DNA from: Casuarina equisetifolia
Lineage: Eukaryota; Streptophyta; Magnoliopsida; Fagales; Casuarinaceae
Length of the DNA: 64,000 nucleotides
NCBI GenBank assembly: GCA_028551475.1
Contig: CM052362.1
Span: 18,830,021 to 18,894,020 of the forward strand
Direction of reading: 5' to 3'
A program made the translations under genes and the position numbers. Position 1 is the first letter of the stretch. Each line of letters begins with the position of its first letter. Below, piece after piece: positions 24,015 to 36,789 of the stretch. The notes beneath the pieces were generated by a model. That model worked only from the letters and a program-made list of their open reading frames with translations, was not told the DNA's origin and searched no databases.

Positions 24015-26957
24015 ATGGTGATTGACATTTCTGAAGAAAGTAATGGAAGCATGCCGAGTACAAACGAAGATATTTCACCCCATCGGATAGTTCTACCAGA
24101 AAGGTCTGGGGAGGGTTTGCCATATGCTCCTGAAAATTGGCCAAATCCAGGTGATACTTGGACTTGGAGGGTGGGGAAGAGAGTTGCCACTACTGGACAC
24201 TATTTGGATAGATACTTGTATCTTCCAAAGCGTCTTCATATTGATGCACGTAAGAAAAATGGTTTTGCCAGCAAGCTTGCTGTTGAACGATATCTTCGAA
24301 CAACATTTCCTGGTGCTGACATTGATGCCTTTTTTGCCTCATTTACCTGGAGGATCCCTGCAAGCAAATCAGCATTAACAAATGGTCAGCTGTTATTAGC
24401 TAGTTTTTTCTTTTAAATGTTATACTTATAATTTTTTGTGTTAACTTGAGATTTTTGTTTTAAAAGTGTCTTATACGTGAAGAATCTTTTGCATTTTCCC
24501 ACGAACAAATGATGCCATAATATATGCTAATTGTCATTCACAGTTCAGTTAGTATTTGCCTATTTCATAAGCTCAAACCTATTAGTTAACACTGCTTTCA
24601 GAGGAAAATTAGATAAATGTGAACCATAGGCTTCTTGGGACAACAGCTATGATAGCCTTTTTGATGTGGAGTTCTTGAGATAGATCACCACCCTAAAGTG
24701 GGCGATTGGACAGCTGGTGTTAATTTCAATTTAAATGCTATTGGGCTACTCGTCAAAATCCTAGTGAAGTTCTTTTTTCTCCATAAGTCCTTCATGACAA
24801 TAGCTGATGAACATCCACGCATGGTGCAAGAATTCACAAGGCTATGTAACCAAGTTATACATTAAAGCTATAAGCTAGCAAGATTGGTGGGTACATAACC
24901 ATAAGCCAAAAGAACGGCAACATCGACAACTAGTCCCGACTTTTTTTGCATATCTATACAATGTCAATGAACTTCCAAATTTCATTAATGTTTTTGGTGT
25001 TCTTCTTATGGGTTAGATGGCAAAAGTGATTGCTTAGATATCTTTACCTGCCTTTTGTGTTTGCTTTATTGCTTATCTTTGGTCTGGCATGAGCTGTTGC
25101 AAAGACTTGTTTATCTTTGGTGTTGAATCTTCATCTAGACTCTTTCATGATTAAGCATCTTGTTTAATTGATTCTTTTGGGTATAGATCTAGTAGTCATT
25201 CTAATTTATGCTATTTTAAATTCTTTGTTGCCTATAGTTATTTATAGTTACTTAGGTTCTTATCACAGTATGTACAGTAATGTTAAGGCTGCATATCTAG
25301 AATAATGTCAAATGCTCATGTTGATATTATTGTTAGTATGTATGTCTATTTCTCATGCTTATGTTCCTTTTTTTGCTAACAATGTTGGCCTGTTATAGGT
25401 TATGTGAGGGGCCATGGTTCATGTACTACGCCTATTGAAGAGATAGCAGAATATGATGTGTCTGATTCTCAAACTGACGTAGGTGGTTGTAAGGCTGGGA
25501 ATAAGATGTGTAGGAGCATCTTGGAACAAGTGGACAACCGACCCTTAGAAGCCATGCCCTGTGATCTCTGTTGTAGTGAGCCCCGGTTCTGCTATTTTTG
25601 TTGTTGCATCTTATGTAGTCAAACCATAAATCGAGACAATGGAGACTGCAGTTACATCAAATGTGAAGCAGTCGCGGAAGATGGATATGTATGTGGGCAT
25701 ATTGCACACATAGATTGTGCTCTTCTATGTAACATGGCTGGGACAGTAGGAGGAAGCATTGGGTTAGATGCTGAGTACTATTGTCGCCGTTGTGATGGAA
25801 GAACTGATCTAGTTTCACATGCTGCAAAGCTTTTTCAAACATGCGAATCTATTGATTCTCGAGATGATCTACAAAAGATTTTAAGGGTTGGTGTTTGCAT
25901 TTTGCGTGGTTCAGAAAAGGCTGCTGCAAAGTGGTTGCTGAATCGCTTTGAATTGGCCATTGCAAAGGTAAAACTGATATTCATGTACTACAGTTTTTGC
26001 TTTCTTCCTTTTACAGAAGTTATCCTGATTCTCTTTCAGGGTTTGAAAAGTCAGCTGTCTGACCATTTGATATTTCATTAGCTTAAATGTGGAACTTCTC
26101 TTGAAGATATCTGCAAGTTTGAAGACAATACCTCCACTAAATCAATAGGTAAATTTCCAATTTAAATATCTCAAATTAATCATCATACTTTACCAATAAA
26201 CTTACCATTGGTTGGACACTCTTTGACTCCTCATCAAGGCTTTCGTTTGGGCATATTATCATATAGTTGTAAGAAATGACCTCATTTTTTATGCTTGGTC
26301 TCCCATCTTACTGGGGAAATGTGATTTTTTTTTTTCATAATTAAACAGTACCACTTGCATTTTATTACACTGTTGAATCTGTAAAAATTATCTTTGGCAA
26401 TGCTGGAGCTTGTTGAATCATAAATGTGGACATGTGCCTCTCTCTCACCTATTTGATTTTGATTTTAATCAAGTAGCTTCACTCTGTAACATTGTCAATA
26501 TTGTTTACAAATAGGTTGCTTTAACGATGAACATGCCGCCCTAGTTGTTACAAATGAGCAAGATCGACTGGATATCAGAACAAGCTCGGAGCGCTTTTTG
26601 TCCACAACTTTTGACCCTAAGTTGGGGTCTCTGGAGCTTGAGCATGAGATTGACCAGGTTCTGCTAGCACTGAAAAAATCACAGGAGTCTGAATATAAAA
26701 TTGCAGCGGAAGGGCTCTATGCACAAAAGGACTATCTTCATAATCTGTATCAACAACTTGAGAGAGAGAAGTGTGAGTTGGAACATCCCAAGTCGTCACC
26801 TGACTCAAATGTGTTGCTGGATGCTGTCTTGAGTAGAGTAAATCAGATAAAGCGAGAACTCATGAAACTCAAGGATATGGAAAAAGTAGCAAATGGCTTT
26901 GGGAAGACACCTAAAGGAATCTTGAAGGAACACTTTGGTCTGGAATATGAAAACTAA
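24015..26957 (+). CDS. OBERON-like PHD-finger protein
   Basis: A plant nuclear-type protein with an atypical Cys-rich PHD region. Exons 24015-24384, 25399-25967, 26082-26148 and 26515-26957, with phases 1, 0, 1, give 482 aa. N-terminal domain (~35-123) reads WPNPGDTWTWRVGKRVATTG, DRYLYLPKRLH and FFASFTWRIPA, a block I associate with a plant domain of unknown function linked to OBERON-like PHD proteins. The Cys-rich region (~178-255) has CDLCC, FCYFCCCILC, KCEAV, CGHIAHIDCAL and YYCRRCDG, which fits the OBERON PHD pattern in which zinc ligands are spaced for binding histone tails or partners. A helical, charged C-terminus (~365-460) with DQVLLALKKSQESEYKIAA and LMKLKDMEKV is a likely coiled coil. 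Intron 1 is 1.0 kb. The true start may lie upstream in a leader exon. VIN3/VEL identity was considered and dropped because no FNIII-VID part is seen. Confidence 0.8.
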
Positions 26958-29224
26958 ACCCTTTAAAGATACACTCATCAAATTTTGGTCTTGAGATGTG
27001 AACTGAGCACTTGTGTATTTCGAGAGCATAGATTCCCTGACAACGCTGGAGCTACCGTGGTGGAACCTTTTTGTATAAACATCGGTTTCCAGCGCAACGA
27101 AGAGGTGCATGTCTGAATCGAAGTTTTGTGCAGATCAGTGAAAAATTGTGAAACAATTGCAAAAGGGGTTATGAAAGATTTGCTGGAGTTTATCAAAGAG
27201 TCAATTGGAATTGAAACGAAAATAAGAACAAGAAAGGAAGGAAGGAAGGAAGGACTCAGTCGATATCAATCCATTCGGCAACTTTAAAGTTTTTTTTAAA
27301 AAAAAAAAAATCTCTGAATGTGTTGAGCTAATAACTCTTTTTCTGATGTGTAACTTGAACTGATGGTACATATGAAAAGGGGTCACGAGTTTGGAATGTT
27401 CTTTGAGCAATGATTGCCTGGTTTTCTGCATTTACTTCGGATTCTCATGGATTGCTTCTAGTAGTGTGCTTTTGGCCACCTGAAGCTTCCAGTCACTTAA
27501 AAAGCATATAGGAAGTATTCCACTCAGGTGCCAGTTGGCTTATCGCCTCTCAAATGTCATTATACTTCCATAAAATGGAGGAACTGGAGAGACCACTGTC
27601 TGGTATAAGTAAAAGCCTTAGAACTACCCAGATATAAGTGGCCAGTAATGGAGTTTATGATGGGCATAATAGAATGCCTCTTCAAGTCAGTCCTAAATAA
27701 CTACATGGATGGCATCGTAAAACACCTTTTGCTTCGTATTTGATGAGTTCATTATAAACAGGAGAGAGAATTTTAAGTAGTATAGCTAAATATAGGAGAG
27801 TGACAAATCGCTTGCAAAAAGGCCCAGAAAACAGCTGGATTGGTAGACAGGAGAGGGCCACGCCTCAATTCAACTTGACCTCCAAAGTAAACCCATTACT
27901 CTGAACTTTCTCGGAGACCAGTTTTCGCACTTTCCTGGAAAATTCCAGGAATTTTAAGCAGTTTATGCAAAAAGCACTTCAGCACGCTATATTTTAACAA
28001 GACCCAAAGTACTATAATTAAACTTAGTCATGGTAAACAAAATGTCAATTAGATACGTTTTAGGATAATGAAACTCTGCTAAGCAACGCAAAGAACTCTC
28101 ACATAAAGCAGTAGCAAGTTGTAAGCATCCAAGATGGTTACTCAAGAAGGAAAAGGAAAGATGACAATTGTAAGTGGTCTGATTAAAGAGAATGCAGCGG
28201 CAAGTTGAGGAGGATAAAGCAGGATTTTGGAAGGAACATGACAATTTCTCAAAATATTCTTCCTAACAGTTTTAAATGTGAAAAACAAGAGCAGAGACAA
28301 AATCAAGCATATTACGGCTCACCTGGCCACTTGGCAAGTTAGAAGCTAAATCCCCTAAGAGAAAGGAAAGAAAATAGGCTGACCGGCCTTGTTAGATAAG
28401 GAGATTATTCTCAGTGAAATCCAAAGATGCTAGAATGCATAGTTAATCACAAAAAGTCCTAAGAAAAGTCCAAATATAAGATTAAATTATTCTCTAATAA
28501 GCGGAGGAAAAGCACATATTCATTTCATGGAGAAACAGAGGAACTGATTCTCGGCACAAAATAATAAATACTGCTTTTGCTTCTCCATAATTTACGAAGT
28601 GAGTTCTGTCACCTTGTGGAATGCAAGAAAAAGGGGCACACCAAACAGCAAAAATCTAAGCCAGTGCCAGAACCACAAGCGTAGGACATAGGAATGAGTG
28701 AAAAAAATAAAAAAATCACTTCAAAAGCTGGCAGAATAAAAAATATGGGATCAAATTATTACAGAACTTGAGTAACAATTTTCATCCTTAGAAGCCCAAA
28801 GATCAAATGCCATAACACATATACGTTCTCAGTCCCATCAGGAGAAGAAGAAGAAGAAGAAGAAGAAGAAGAAGAAGAAGAAGCTTAAGGTTTTAGTGTG
28901 TAAAGGAAGATGCACAAAGGAACCTAATCTCACTTTCAAAACGATGCTAGCCAATCAACTAGTCATTCTACATATAAGGAACTATCTGATATCCAGAAAC
29001 TGTTGTGCCAGAAAAAACAAGATCAAGAACAAATAAGACCCAATGATCATATCCATTGCCATTGCCACCATACTTATCAGGTAACATAAACAACATTTCT
29101 GGATTCAACAACAAAGGAAGCTTACAAAAAGCAGTCCCACCTCCACCATCATCACTTACTGGCAAGGTCACAAAAACAAAATTCAACAGCACCAATAATT
29201 TAAAAAATAAAAAAGGTTTAATCT
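26958..29224. other. Intergenic region between PHD and HSP20-like genes
   Basis: No gene seen. It includes the PHD gene's 3' flank, a short GAAG repeat near 27233-27253, a T/A homopolymer junction at 27286-27311 and a GAA microsatellite at 28842-28883. Confidence 0.45.
28842..28883. repeat. (GAA)n microsatellite
   Basis: Fourteen perfect GAA/AGA triplets in a row. Likely length-variable between individuals. Confidence 0.97.
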
Positions 29225-29338
29225 TTATTGCTGTACAAGCACAAGCCTACCTCCTCCAAAGCCCCCGCCATTCCCATTTCTCCAAAACTCCTCAATCTCC
29301 TCCACCACCGCCGAGGCCGCCTCCATTACCTCAGCGCG

Positions 29339-29785
29339 CTACACTTCCTCCACGCCCTTTGGCACGGTCACGATAAGCTCTCCATCTACAAAGACCGCGC
29401 TCGCTAACTCGGGGCGAGTCGACTCGGGCAGCCGAAACCTCCACATATCGAGCTCAAGCTCATCGAGGGACAACTGAAGCGACCCACTTTCCCTGACCAC
29501 GATCTTGATCACACCGGGATGGATTTCCACAGTGTGAGCCTGCACGTCGCCGATGTCGGAGTCCGTCTCTGCGACGAATCGGAAGCAATCGGGGTTCTCC
29601 TCCACTAACACATCAGCGTCGGACCGAAAACAGAGCTCCAGGACCCGGCTGAAGACGTGGGGAAGACGCCTGAGCTTCTTGTGGCTCAGACCCAGAATAG
29701 CCTGAGCCTCAGCAAGAGGGTTTCTTGAGCTGATATCGTATTGGATGGTGACGTTTCGCTTCTTGGGCATTGGGTGAACCTTCAT
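29339..29785 (-). CDS. HSP20/alpha-crystallin-like protein with early stop
   Basis: An intronless frame of 148 aa. The N-terminus KVHPMPKKRNVTIQYDI and KKLRRLPHVFSRVLELCFRSDADV precede an alpha-crystallin-like half (~65-146) with HTVEIHPGVIKIVVRESG, ELELDMWRFRLP and ASAVFVDGELIVTVPKG, matching a small plant family of HSP20-like proteins (I recall At4g14830 and At3g22530). The frame ends at a TAG at 29341-29339, but the same frame stays open for 37 more codons to a TAA at 29227-29225 and reads AEVMEAASAVVEEIEEF then GNGGGFGGGRLVLVQQ, which looks like a real Gly-rich tail. Either a nonsense change truncates the protein, the stop is read through, or the base call is wrong. Classical HSP20 proteins are inducible chaperones; this clade is less studied. 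Confidence 0.85.
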   Translation of the reverse strand: MKVHPMPKKRNVTIQYDISSRNPLAEAQAILGLSHKKLRRLPHVFSRVLELCFRSDADVLVEENPDCFRFVAETDSDIGDVQAHTVEIHPGVIKIVVRESGSLQLSLDELELDMWRFRLPESTRPELASAVFVDGELIVTVPKGVEEV

Positions 29786-32150
29786 GTTTCTCCGGCGCTT
29801 CTGGCTGAATCCACCACTGGTGCTTCTGAAAAAGGAAAGCTAATGTTGAATTCGAATGAGGAGCTTGATCAGAATATGAGCTGCAGGAGAAAGATTCGTG
29901 AAAGAACAGAGTTCGGAGTTTGGTAGAGAACTGGGTTTCGAGATTGTCGTCTTATAGGATAAAATCCCGTAATTGGGTTTCTGGCTGTGTGTCTCGTGGG
30001 AGAAGCGAATGAAGCTACGTAAACGAAGCCTTTGTCTTTGTGGTGGGTATGCGATTGATGATAAGCCTTAAAAAGGGGGTCGGAGGGAATCTGGAGCCAC
30101 TGCGAAAAGGGACCTGATCGTAAACCAAAATCTCTTCTTTTGGGGTTGCACAAGCACTACAGGAAAATCCACTGCAACGACAAGAAGCATGGAAAGACTT
30201 CTCGCCCTTCTCTTCCTCTCGTAATTACGGACAAAACCTACAACACCAGTTGCAACTACGAACAGAAGCAGCAAATCAATTTCACGCAGAGCTTGCACAT
30301 CACGTGGTACCGCGTGGGAGCTCTTATGACCGTTTGATTTGTTTACCTTTTCTCCTTTTGGGTGCGTGCTTCTTGGGTTCTATGCCACACGGTTTGCTCG
30401 ACGACGAGTTACTGCAGAAAGTACGGCAAATTTTATAAAAAAATAAAAAAGGAAAAAATGTGACTCCATCATCGTTTACATATACTGATGTGACAGCGGA
30501 AGGAAGCTGTTTTTGTTAACTAGCTTTATGCTTCGTTTGACAAGATTAAAAGATTGTAATCATGATGTTACCCATTAACCCATCGAATTAGTTGGAGTTT
30601 TGATTAAAAAGAATCAGAGAAAATTCGTGATTCAACTCTGCTCAACCGCTGCTGATGCATCCTAGTATTTGACTAATTACTTGCCTTCATGGTATTCTAT
30701 TATAGAGACGCGCACACAGAGACATTTATTTCTTTAAATCTTTTTCTTCATTTTTAATATATTTTCATGGGTGGACTCCCTATCTGATTTAACTTTGATT
30801 GATATTAACATATTGGCATTATGGCATAGCGACTTGATCCGAGGAGACCTAACTAATAGATGTTGAAAGGTTTCTATTACAATTAGTTTTTAATCCTTGC
30901 AGCCTCCTTTTCCATGCAAGCAAACAGGGTGAAAAGTCCTAGGCATTTGGTTCCATAAACTAGAAGATACAGAAAATGATTATGCTACCATGTAGAGACA
31001 AAGAACGAAGGTTCCTCGATTCTTCCTAAAAATAAGAATGTCCTGTCGTCTTTGAACCTGAAAAAATATATCCTACATTATCATAGCCATATCGCTCTTA
31101 CTTCATTCGTGGCGGCACCGTAGCTTTCGGCTACATTTCGCTGTTACGTAAGGAGGGGGCCATTTGAAGGTGCTGTGATTTTGCTCATCATCTGCGACTA
31201 TCACATCAGAAATTAGGCATATGTCTACTATCAGAAACAAATCAGGGTTTAATATAGCACAAAATTGATTAAACCCATTAGTTTTTGAATTGAATGATGT
31301 TCTAATGTCAGCGCAATGATCTCATTCTCTAACAACCCCATCTCCCCAACGCGTTTTCTTATTGGTATGAAACTCATCAAACCTGATTCCATATTCCACT
31401 ACTTGAAAATGTGATGTTTAAACACAATTAGCCGTGGGATGCCTTCAAGAGGAAGGTGGGTTTGAATTAAGGGCAGAAAGTACACACATGCACACGTTTA
31501 GGCCGCGGAAGCTTGACGAGTCAGTGATTTTGCGCGTTATCATACACGGTGTTACTATCAACCGTGCCTGCTAAGACCAATGAGCAAGGACCCTTTAGAA
31601 AAGAAGAGGGAAATTTACAGGTCTAAGAGGTCATAAGACTTTCTTTTAAGAAGAAAGTGAGGGAGACTAAAGCTATGAGTAAGGTCTTCGTAGACTTGAC
31701 TCACCTCTTCATATAGGTATAAAACTTTGGTCTAATTTTCCCGTGTTGCCTAGCCCCACCACTGTGACAAAGCCAGAAAGTGCCTCTTCACCACCTTGAA
31801 ACGCGACCGTAGTCACCAGCATTGCTGACAAGGCCTATAACACTCGTCAACGCCTTTTCCGGTAAGGACACTAGAAAATAACTGAAACTAGCTAAGTATG
31901 CAATTTTACAAAAAGGAACAGGAAAGGAGCATGTATGGTAACATAAGCAAGACTGCCCAAACAGGCAAATGGTGTACTTATCATCTTATTCATTAAACAG
32001 CATCATTGCGTTACCACAGAAAATGGTCACAGAGTACCTGAAGCTTGATAATTTCCTGCCGATTGCCGAAACTTAGTCTGGCAAATAAACTTTTTTGCAA
32101 CACAAATTAACAGTTTCTTCCAGATGTTTTGTTTGATATGCACGGCCTTC
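29786..32150. other. Intergenic region
   Basis: Contains the upstream region of the HSP20-like gene (29786-30200) and the 3' flank of the six-exon gene. Short frames at 30068-30438 on both strands overlap one another and have no recognisable similarity. Nothing else seen. Confidence 0.4.
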
Positions 32151-35100
32151 TTATAGATGGTGAGTATTTGACAGGCCATTCTGATGGTGCATTCGACGCC
32201 TTCTGTGAGATCTTTTATGTCCACGGGGAGGTGTCCTGAGAAGCGTCGTTGAGGCATCAGGGAGATGAATCTCCTCCCTTCTAGCCAGATCGCCAAAAAC
32301 ACAGTCAAAAGGGTCCGCCATCATATCAGAACCGGGATTCCTCTATAACAATAACATAGGTCGTATAAAAAAGATGGCAATACTAAATAGCATAGACCTT
32401 CCAAATTCAATGAACCAAACAAGTAGGCAGTTCCCTATCTCTCAGTTCTCCTTCCAAATATGATTGTCAAACTCTTCCAAATCAAGCTAATACCCTCGCT
32501 GGACAAACTTCTAAAGTCAGGTCAAGCACGAGGCCATCACTGAAGAGCAATGGAGATCAGCACACATCTATCTTGAAAATGGAAAGAAAAAGTAATAAAG
32601 ACAAACATGAAATGTTTAATTTATCAGCATGACCGCAATGTTGGTCCAAACAAAGAGAAAGAAGTCACGACGGTTTCTCAGTGTGAGTAAAAATACCATA
32701 TTATCAACTACTGAAAAGAAAGAAGAAAGAAGTCAAGATGGTTTCTACTAGGTTTTGAAGACAAATAGTATATCATTGTCTACTGATTTTCTGAAGGCAA
32801 CTACTTCTTTAACACAAGCTCTTGATAACCCAATGCCAACGTTAGCATAATTTTTGAGATTTCATGGCTTCATCTCTGCAGCTCATTCTTAGATGTTTGC
32901 AGTCTTATGATCATTAGAAACATAAGGAAAAAGCACCAAGTTTAAATGCAATACAATGTTCTACAACAAGTATAGGGCAAGCAAGAATAGATTACGGATA
33001 TCAATCCTTAATGAAACGATTAAAGTCAACCTGAAACTTCCAATCATTAGTTTCAAGAAAAATTCCATCACAAACATTGTGGAGAATCTACGAAGACAGC
33101 AAAGCATGAGTGAATATACTTACACGAACTTGTTTGGGCACAGGATAATTTCTTTGGTTGTCAGAATCGTTGCGGGAGTCCCCATGAATTTTGTTGTGGG
33201 CATCAGTGTGGGAATCTTTGTGTGAGTCACCATGGGAGTTGCTGGGAGAGTCACCCTCGTGTGTCCTTTGATCATGAGTAACATCATCACTAAAGAAATT
33301 TCGATAGCGCCACCTTAATTTTGGCTGATCTGAATCGTCAAAAACTTTTTCAGAATAGAAATGCTTAGAGATAAGCCGCATTTTCAGAGGATCATTCCGA
33401 TACTTCGTCACCATTCTGTCATTGGAAATATATTTCTCATTAAATGATTCAACCCAGCTATAGTAAAAAGATATCTGCATGCACATGTAATGGAAACAAA
33501 CAATGCTAAAAACTGAGTAGAAACCAAAATCAGAAGCAAAAAAGATAGATACAGGTGTTCTTCCTTGACAAAAACACAATGAAGGATAATAATTCAAGTC
33601 AATTGTGTTCTAACCTGTACACTCAAGCAGGATACCCAAAGTTGATATATTCATATTCAAGGTGACCCCTTATTTCTTGGAATTGTTTTCATCAATGCTC
33701 ATTATGGTTAGAGAATTAAGAAATCTTCTTCTTCCTGCTTCCTTTGTGCCCTCTTTCCTTATTATCTAACCGAAAGTAGTATATCAGCTAATTACAAACA
33801 TGGGCAAGACAGCCATGCTTTTACGTTGAAAAAACCTTGTCCTTAAGACATATAATTAAAGCAGAAAAGGAAAAAGAAGAAGAAGAAGAAGAAGAATTAT
33901 CTCATGGAATTTGGATATCTAAATGAAGTGAACAGGTTAAAGCACAACTGACTTGTTCTAATTTCACTAACTCACCTCAAAAACTGCTTCATTGCCAGCA
34001 GACCACCTCTCATTGTTAACTGAACTATGTGAGAGCATATATTATTCTGTAAGATCTGAAACCAGGATCCATACTATAGTACCGCATCTATTTGATAGTA
34101 GCGTCAAGGCCCACTAATATATTTCTAGAAAGTGACTCTACTAGATTTCCCACAAGCTCAGTGCAGTCACGAGAAACTCAATTAAGGGGTACACTTTCTA
34201 TTGATCCCAATATTGCGATGAATTATTGATCTCAATATTAGTTCACATGTCACAAGGTCAAAGAGTTCCAAAATCAATTAAAATCCAAGTGAGATTGGCA
34301 AAGACTCATCAACTACCTTACAAGAGCAAGCATGTCCATTAACATACGTAGATATCAGTCTTAGTCAAATTAAATAACCAATGGCAGAGGGATGAAGTGA
34401 CTCACATATTTGCCAACTCCTCCTGCATGCGACTTCCGTCTAGTGTAAGAACATGATCAACACATGACTCTAGGGACCTAGAAAAACTCCACAACCCAGT
34501 GAAAGCAGCAGCTCCTGAGAAAAGAAAGAATTCAATGAAATAAAGAGAGGGGAAAAGGACACGTAGATCTACAATATCAGCAGATCCCATGTTGATTATA
34601 AATATACTCCTAGAGAAGGGAATTCGTTCATCCGAGAGAGTTGGTTTATCCTACCTCCTGAGAGGTTGATTCGAGCAAATGTACGAAATTTCCATGCTGC
34701 TGTCAGAAAGGGAATGTGATTATGAGGCAGAATCCCGGAAAGGGAGCCACAACGGTAATAGCAGCAACGTCAATAATAGAAGATACAAAAGGTTTAAGAA
34801 TATTTAGGCACCAAAATAATAACTTAACCTCTAAACATGCAACTTACAATGCAAATTTACAGCCCACCGACCAAATTAAATGAGGTCCATAACTGAGTAG
34901 AAAATCAATAAATCAGTACTTTTATAAGCTTCAACTTCATTCTTTTGGACATTTGACTTTGTTTCTGAATACATGAAGATGTTTCAACCAAAAAAAGCTT
35001 TTCTTCTAATTATGGAAAGGTACGTGAATTACAAATATGCACTATAGGCTAACAGTAACAAACATGTTATTGTTATGCTAAAATATCGGTTGCAAATTGC

Positions 35101-36354
35101 ATCATTTGTAATTTTTTAGATTAATCAAATTAATAACTTACATAGACTCTGAAACTGCAGTCACGTAAAGCCATAATAAAGCTCGCATTATTTTCAAGAA
35201 AACCAATGCCATGGAGTTTCTTCATGTCGCCTGACTCTTGATTGTTAGAAACATAAACCTAGATCATAGTGAGAATCTACAAGGACTGAGTGATTTTTTT
35301 TTTCTAATATCCAAATAGCATAACAAATTGGTTGGTAGACATAAAAATGCATATTTGTTGTGAAAAATATATTAATTATTTCATATCACAAAAGATTCAT
35401 CAGAGTTGCAAAAGTATGGCCCAAAGAAACGAATAATGCAAATTTTATCATTCAGGAATCTACCTTTGCATCAAGATGGATTTACACAAGAAGATTCATA
35501 TCATACCAAAGCAAAAAGTCACTTCCAAGACATGCCTTTTGCCTCGTGTACAGCATTCGAGAAATAAGAACTACAATCTGCAACCTAACACATCACAACC
35601 GCATAGGGAGTGACTAAATGATTCTGTTGCTCGATTTAAGTAAAAATTAAAGACGTACTTGAAAGACTACTTGACTTAACAATTCACCATATTTGATTAT
35701 TATACACAAACGATTAGAAGAGAGGGGAGGGGGGGAAGTGCAGGCAAGTACATTTTTATGAGTGTATAAGAATGCAAGTGTCAACTCAGAAAAGTACTTT
35801 TCAAGCCGGCGAAGGGCATAACATGAGCGGAGACACATACCTGCCCAGCCAGCGCAGGCCCCAGCAAGAAGGCCAAACGTGAACTCCCTGACAGCCTTGG
35901 ACTTGCACGTTTGGAAAATGTGAGCTTCTTGAGGCGTCAATTTCCCCTGAATCCCAGAGACAAACGCCTATTAGCTAATAATCTAGTTCGCGAAACTCTC
36001 AATATCTGAAAGAACGTATTCTATCTCTACATTCCACGTGCATATACGGTCCTTTGCAGTTCATAAACACATTTTATTGCTTTGATAGCCAATCTGAACG
36101 CATTTCTTTTTCTTTTTTGAAAGTATTTTTAACTCCTGCTAGCACCAAGAAAACTAGTTCCGATACGCAAAACAAAAGCAATTCCAACCGCACCGGCTAA
36201 AAAGATTAACTCAATACTTCCAATTAATAGAAAATTTTCGTACCACCAACCAGCAGAAATCAGGTTTGGTGAATCTCGCAATGAATTTATATGGTTCCTG
36301 AAATACCTGTCTGGATCTGAGAATTTGTTCCAGCTCGAACAAGACTTCGCCCAT
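32151..36354 (-). CDS. Conserved plant protein of unknown function, glycine-rich hairpin
   Basis: Six exons: 36307-36354, 35841-35946, 34655-34696, 34406-34514, 33124-33415 and 32151-32342. All borders are GT-AG and all phases agree, giving 262 aa. I do not recognise a named function. The N-terminus reads MGEVLFELEQILRSRQ and LTPQEAHIFQTCKSKAV. Residues ~38-75 (FTFGLLAGACAGWAAWKF, then NLSGGAAAFTGLWSF) are small-residue rich with GxxxG-like spacing and could form a membrane hairpin. A conserved-looking block NDPLKMRLISKHFYSEKVFDD and PKLRWRYRNFFSDD follows, then a hydrophilic run of His-Asp-Ser repeats (SHGDSHKDSHTDAH). The C-terminus is basic (HKRSHRRRRMHH). Head to head with the second PPR gene. 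An 80 bp candidate poison exon lies in intron 4. A membrane or organelle location is inference only. Confidence 0.75.
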
Positions 36355-36789
36355 TGATCTCTAGGAGTTTTGCGATAGCTTCTCTGAAAGAAATGGCCCC
36401 GCTCGTCCCACTACCCTGGTGTGATGAATTAGACGGCAAAGCTGCTTTTTTACTGTGGTTGCCTTGGTGGCAAAATGCTCCTCAGTAGCCAAGAGTGACT
36501 GGCTTTCGGGAAGTGGATGGGCCTTGGCCCAACACTGGTTCCTGGATCAAATGGAGCCAAGGAGTTATCCTCTGCGTTCTAGAGGATAACTGAATATTCA
36601 GCAAAATAAAGAAAACGGAGGGGATAAGTTTCCGTCACCGTCTTTTTCATTTGCGCGGCAGTTGCACCGCCACCTTGTTCTTGTCTCTTCTTTCTCCGTT
36701 CCGATGTGCCGAACAAGACCTTAACCAGCAGTAAGAGTAGCTGCTTTCGAATTTATTTTCCCCCCGTTTTTCTTGCTTCAGACATCACC
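36355..36789. promoter_or_regulatory. Bidirectional promoter between unknown gene and PPR gene
   Basis: The two start codons (36354 minus, 36790 plus) are 435 bp apart. The right half is GC and CT rich (ttgttcttgtctcttctttctccg near 36675-36698). No convincing TATA box. This is the second head-to-head pair in the window that involves a PPR gene. Confidence 0.55.
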
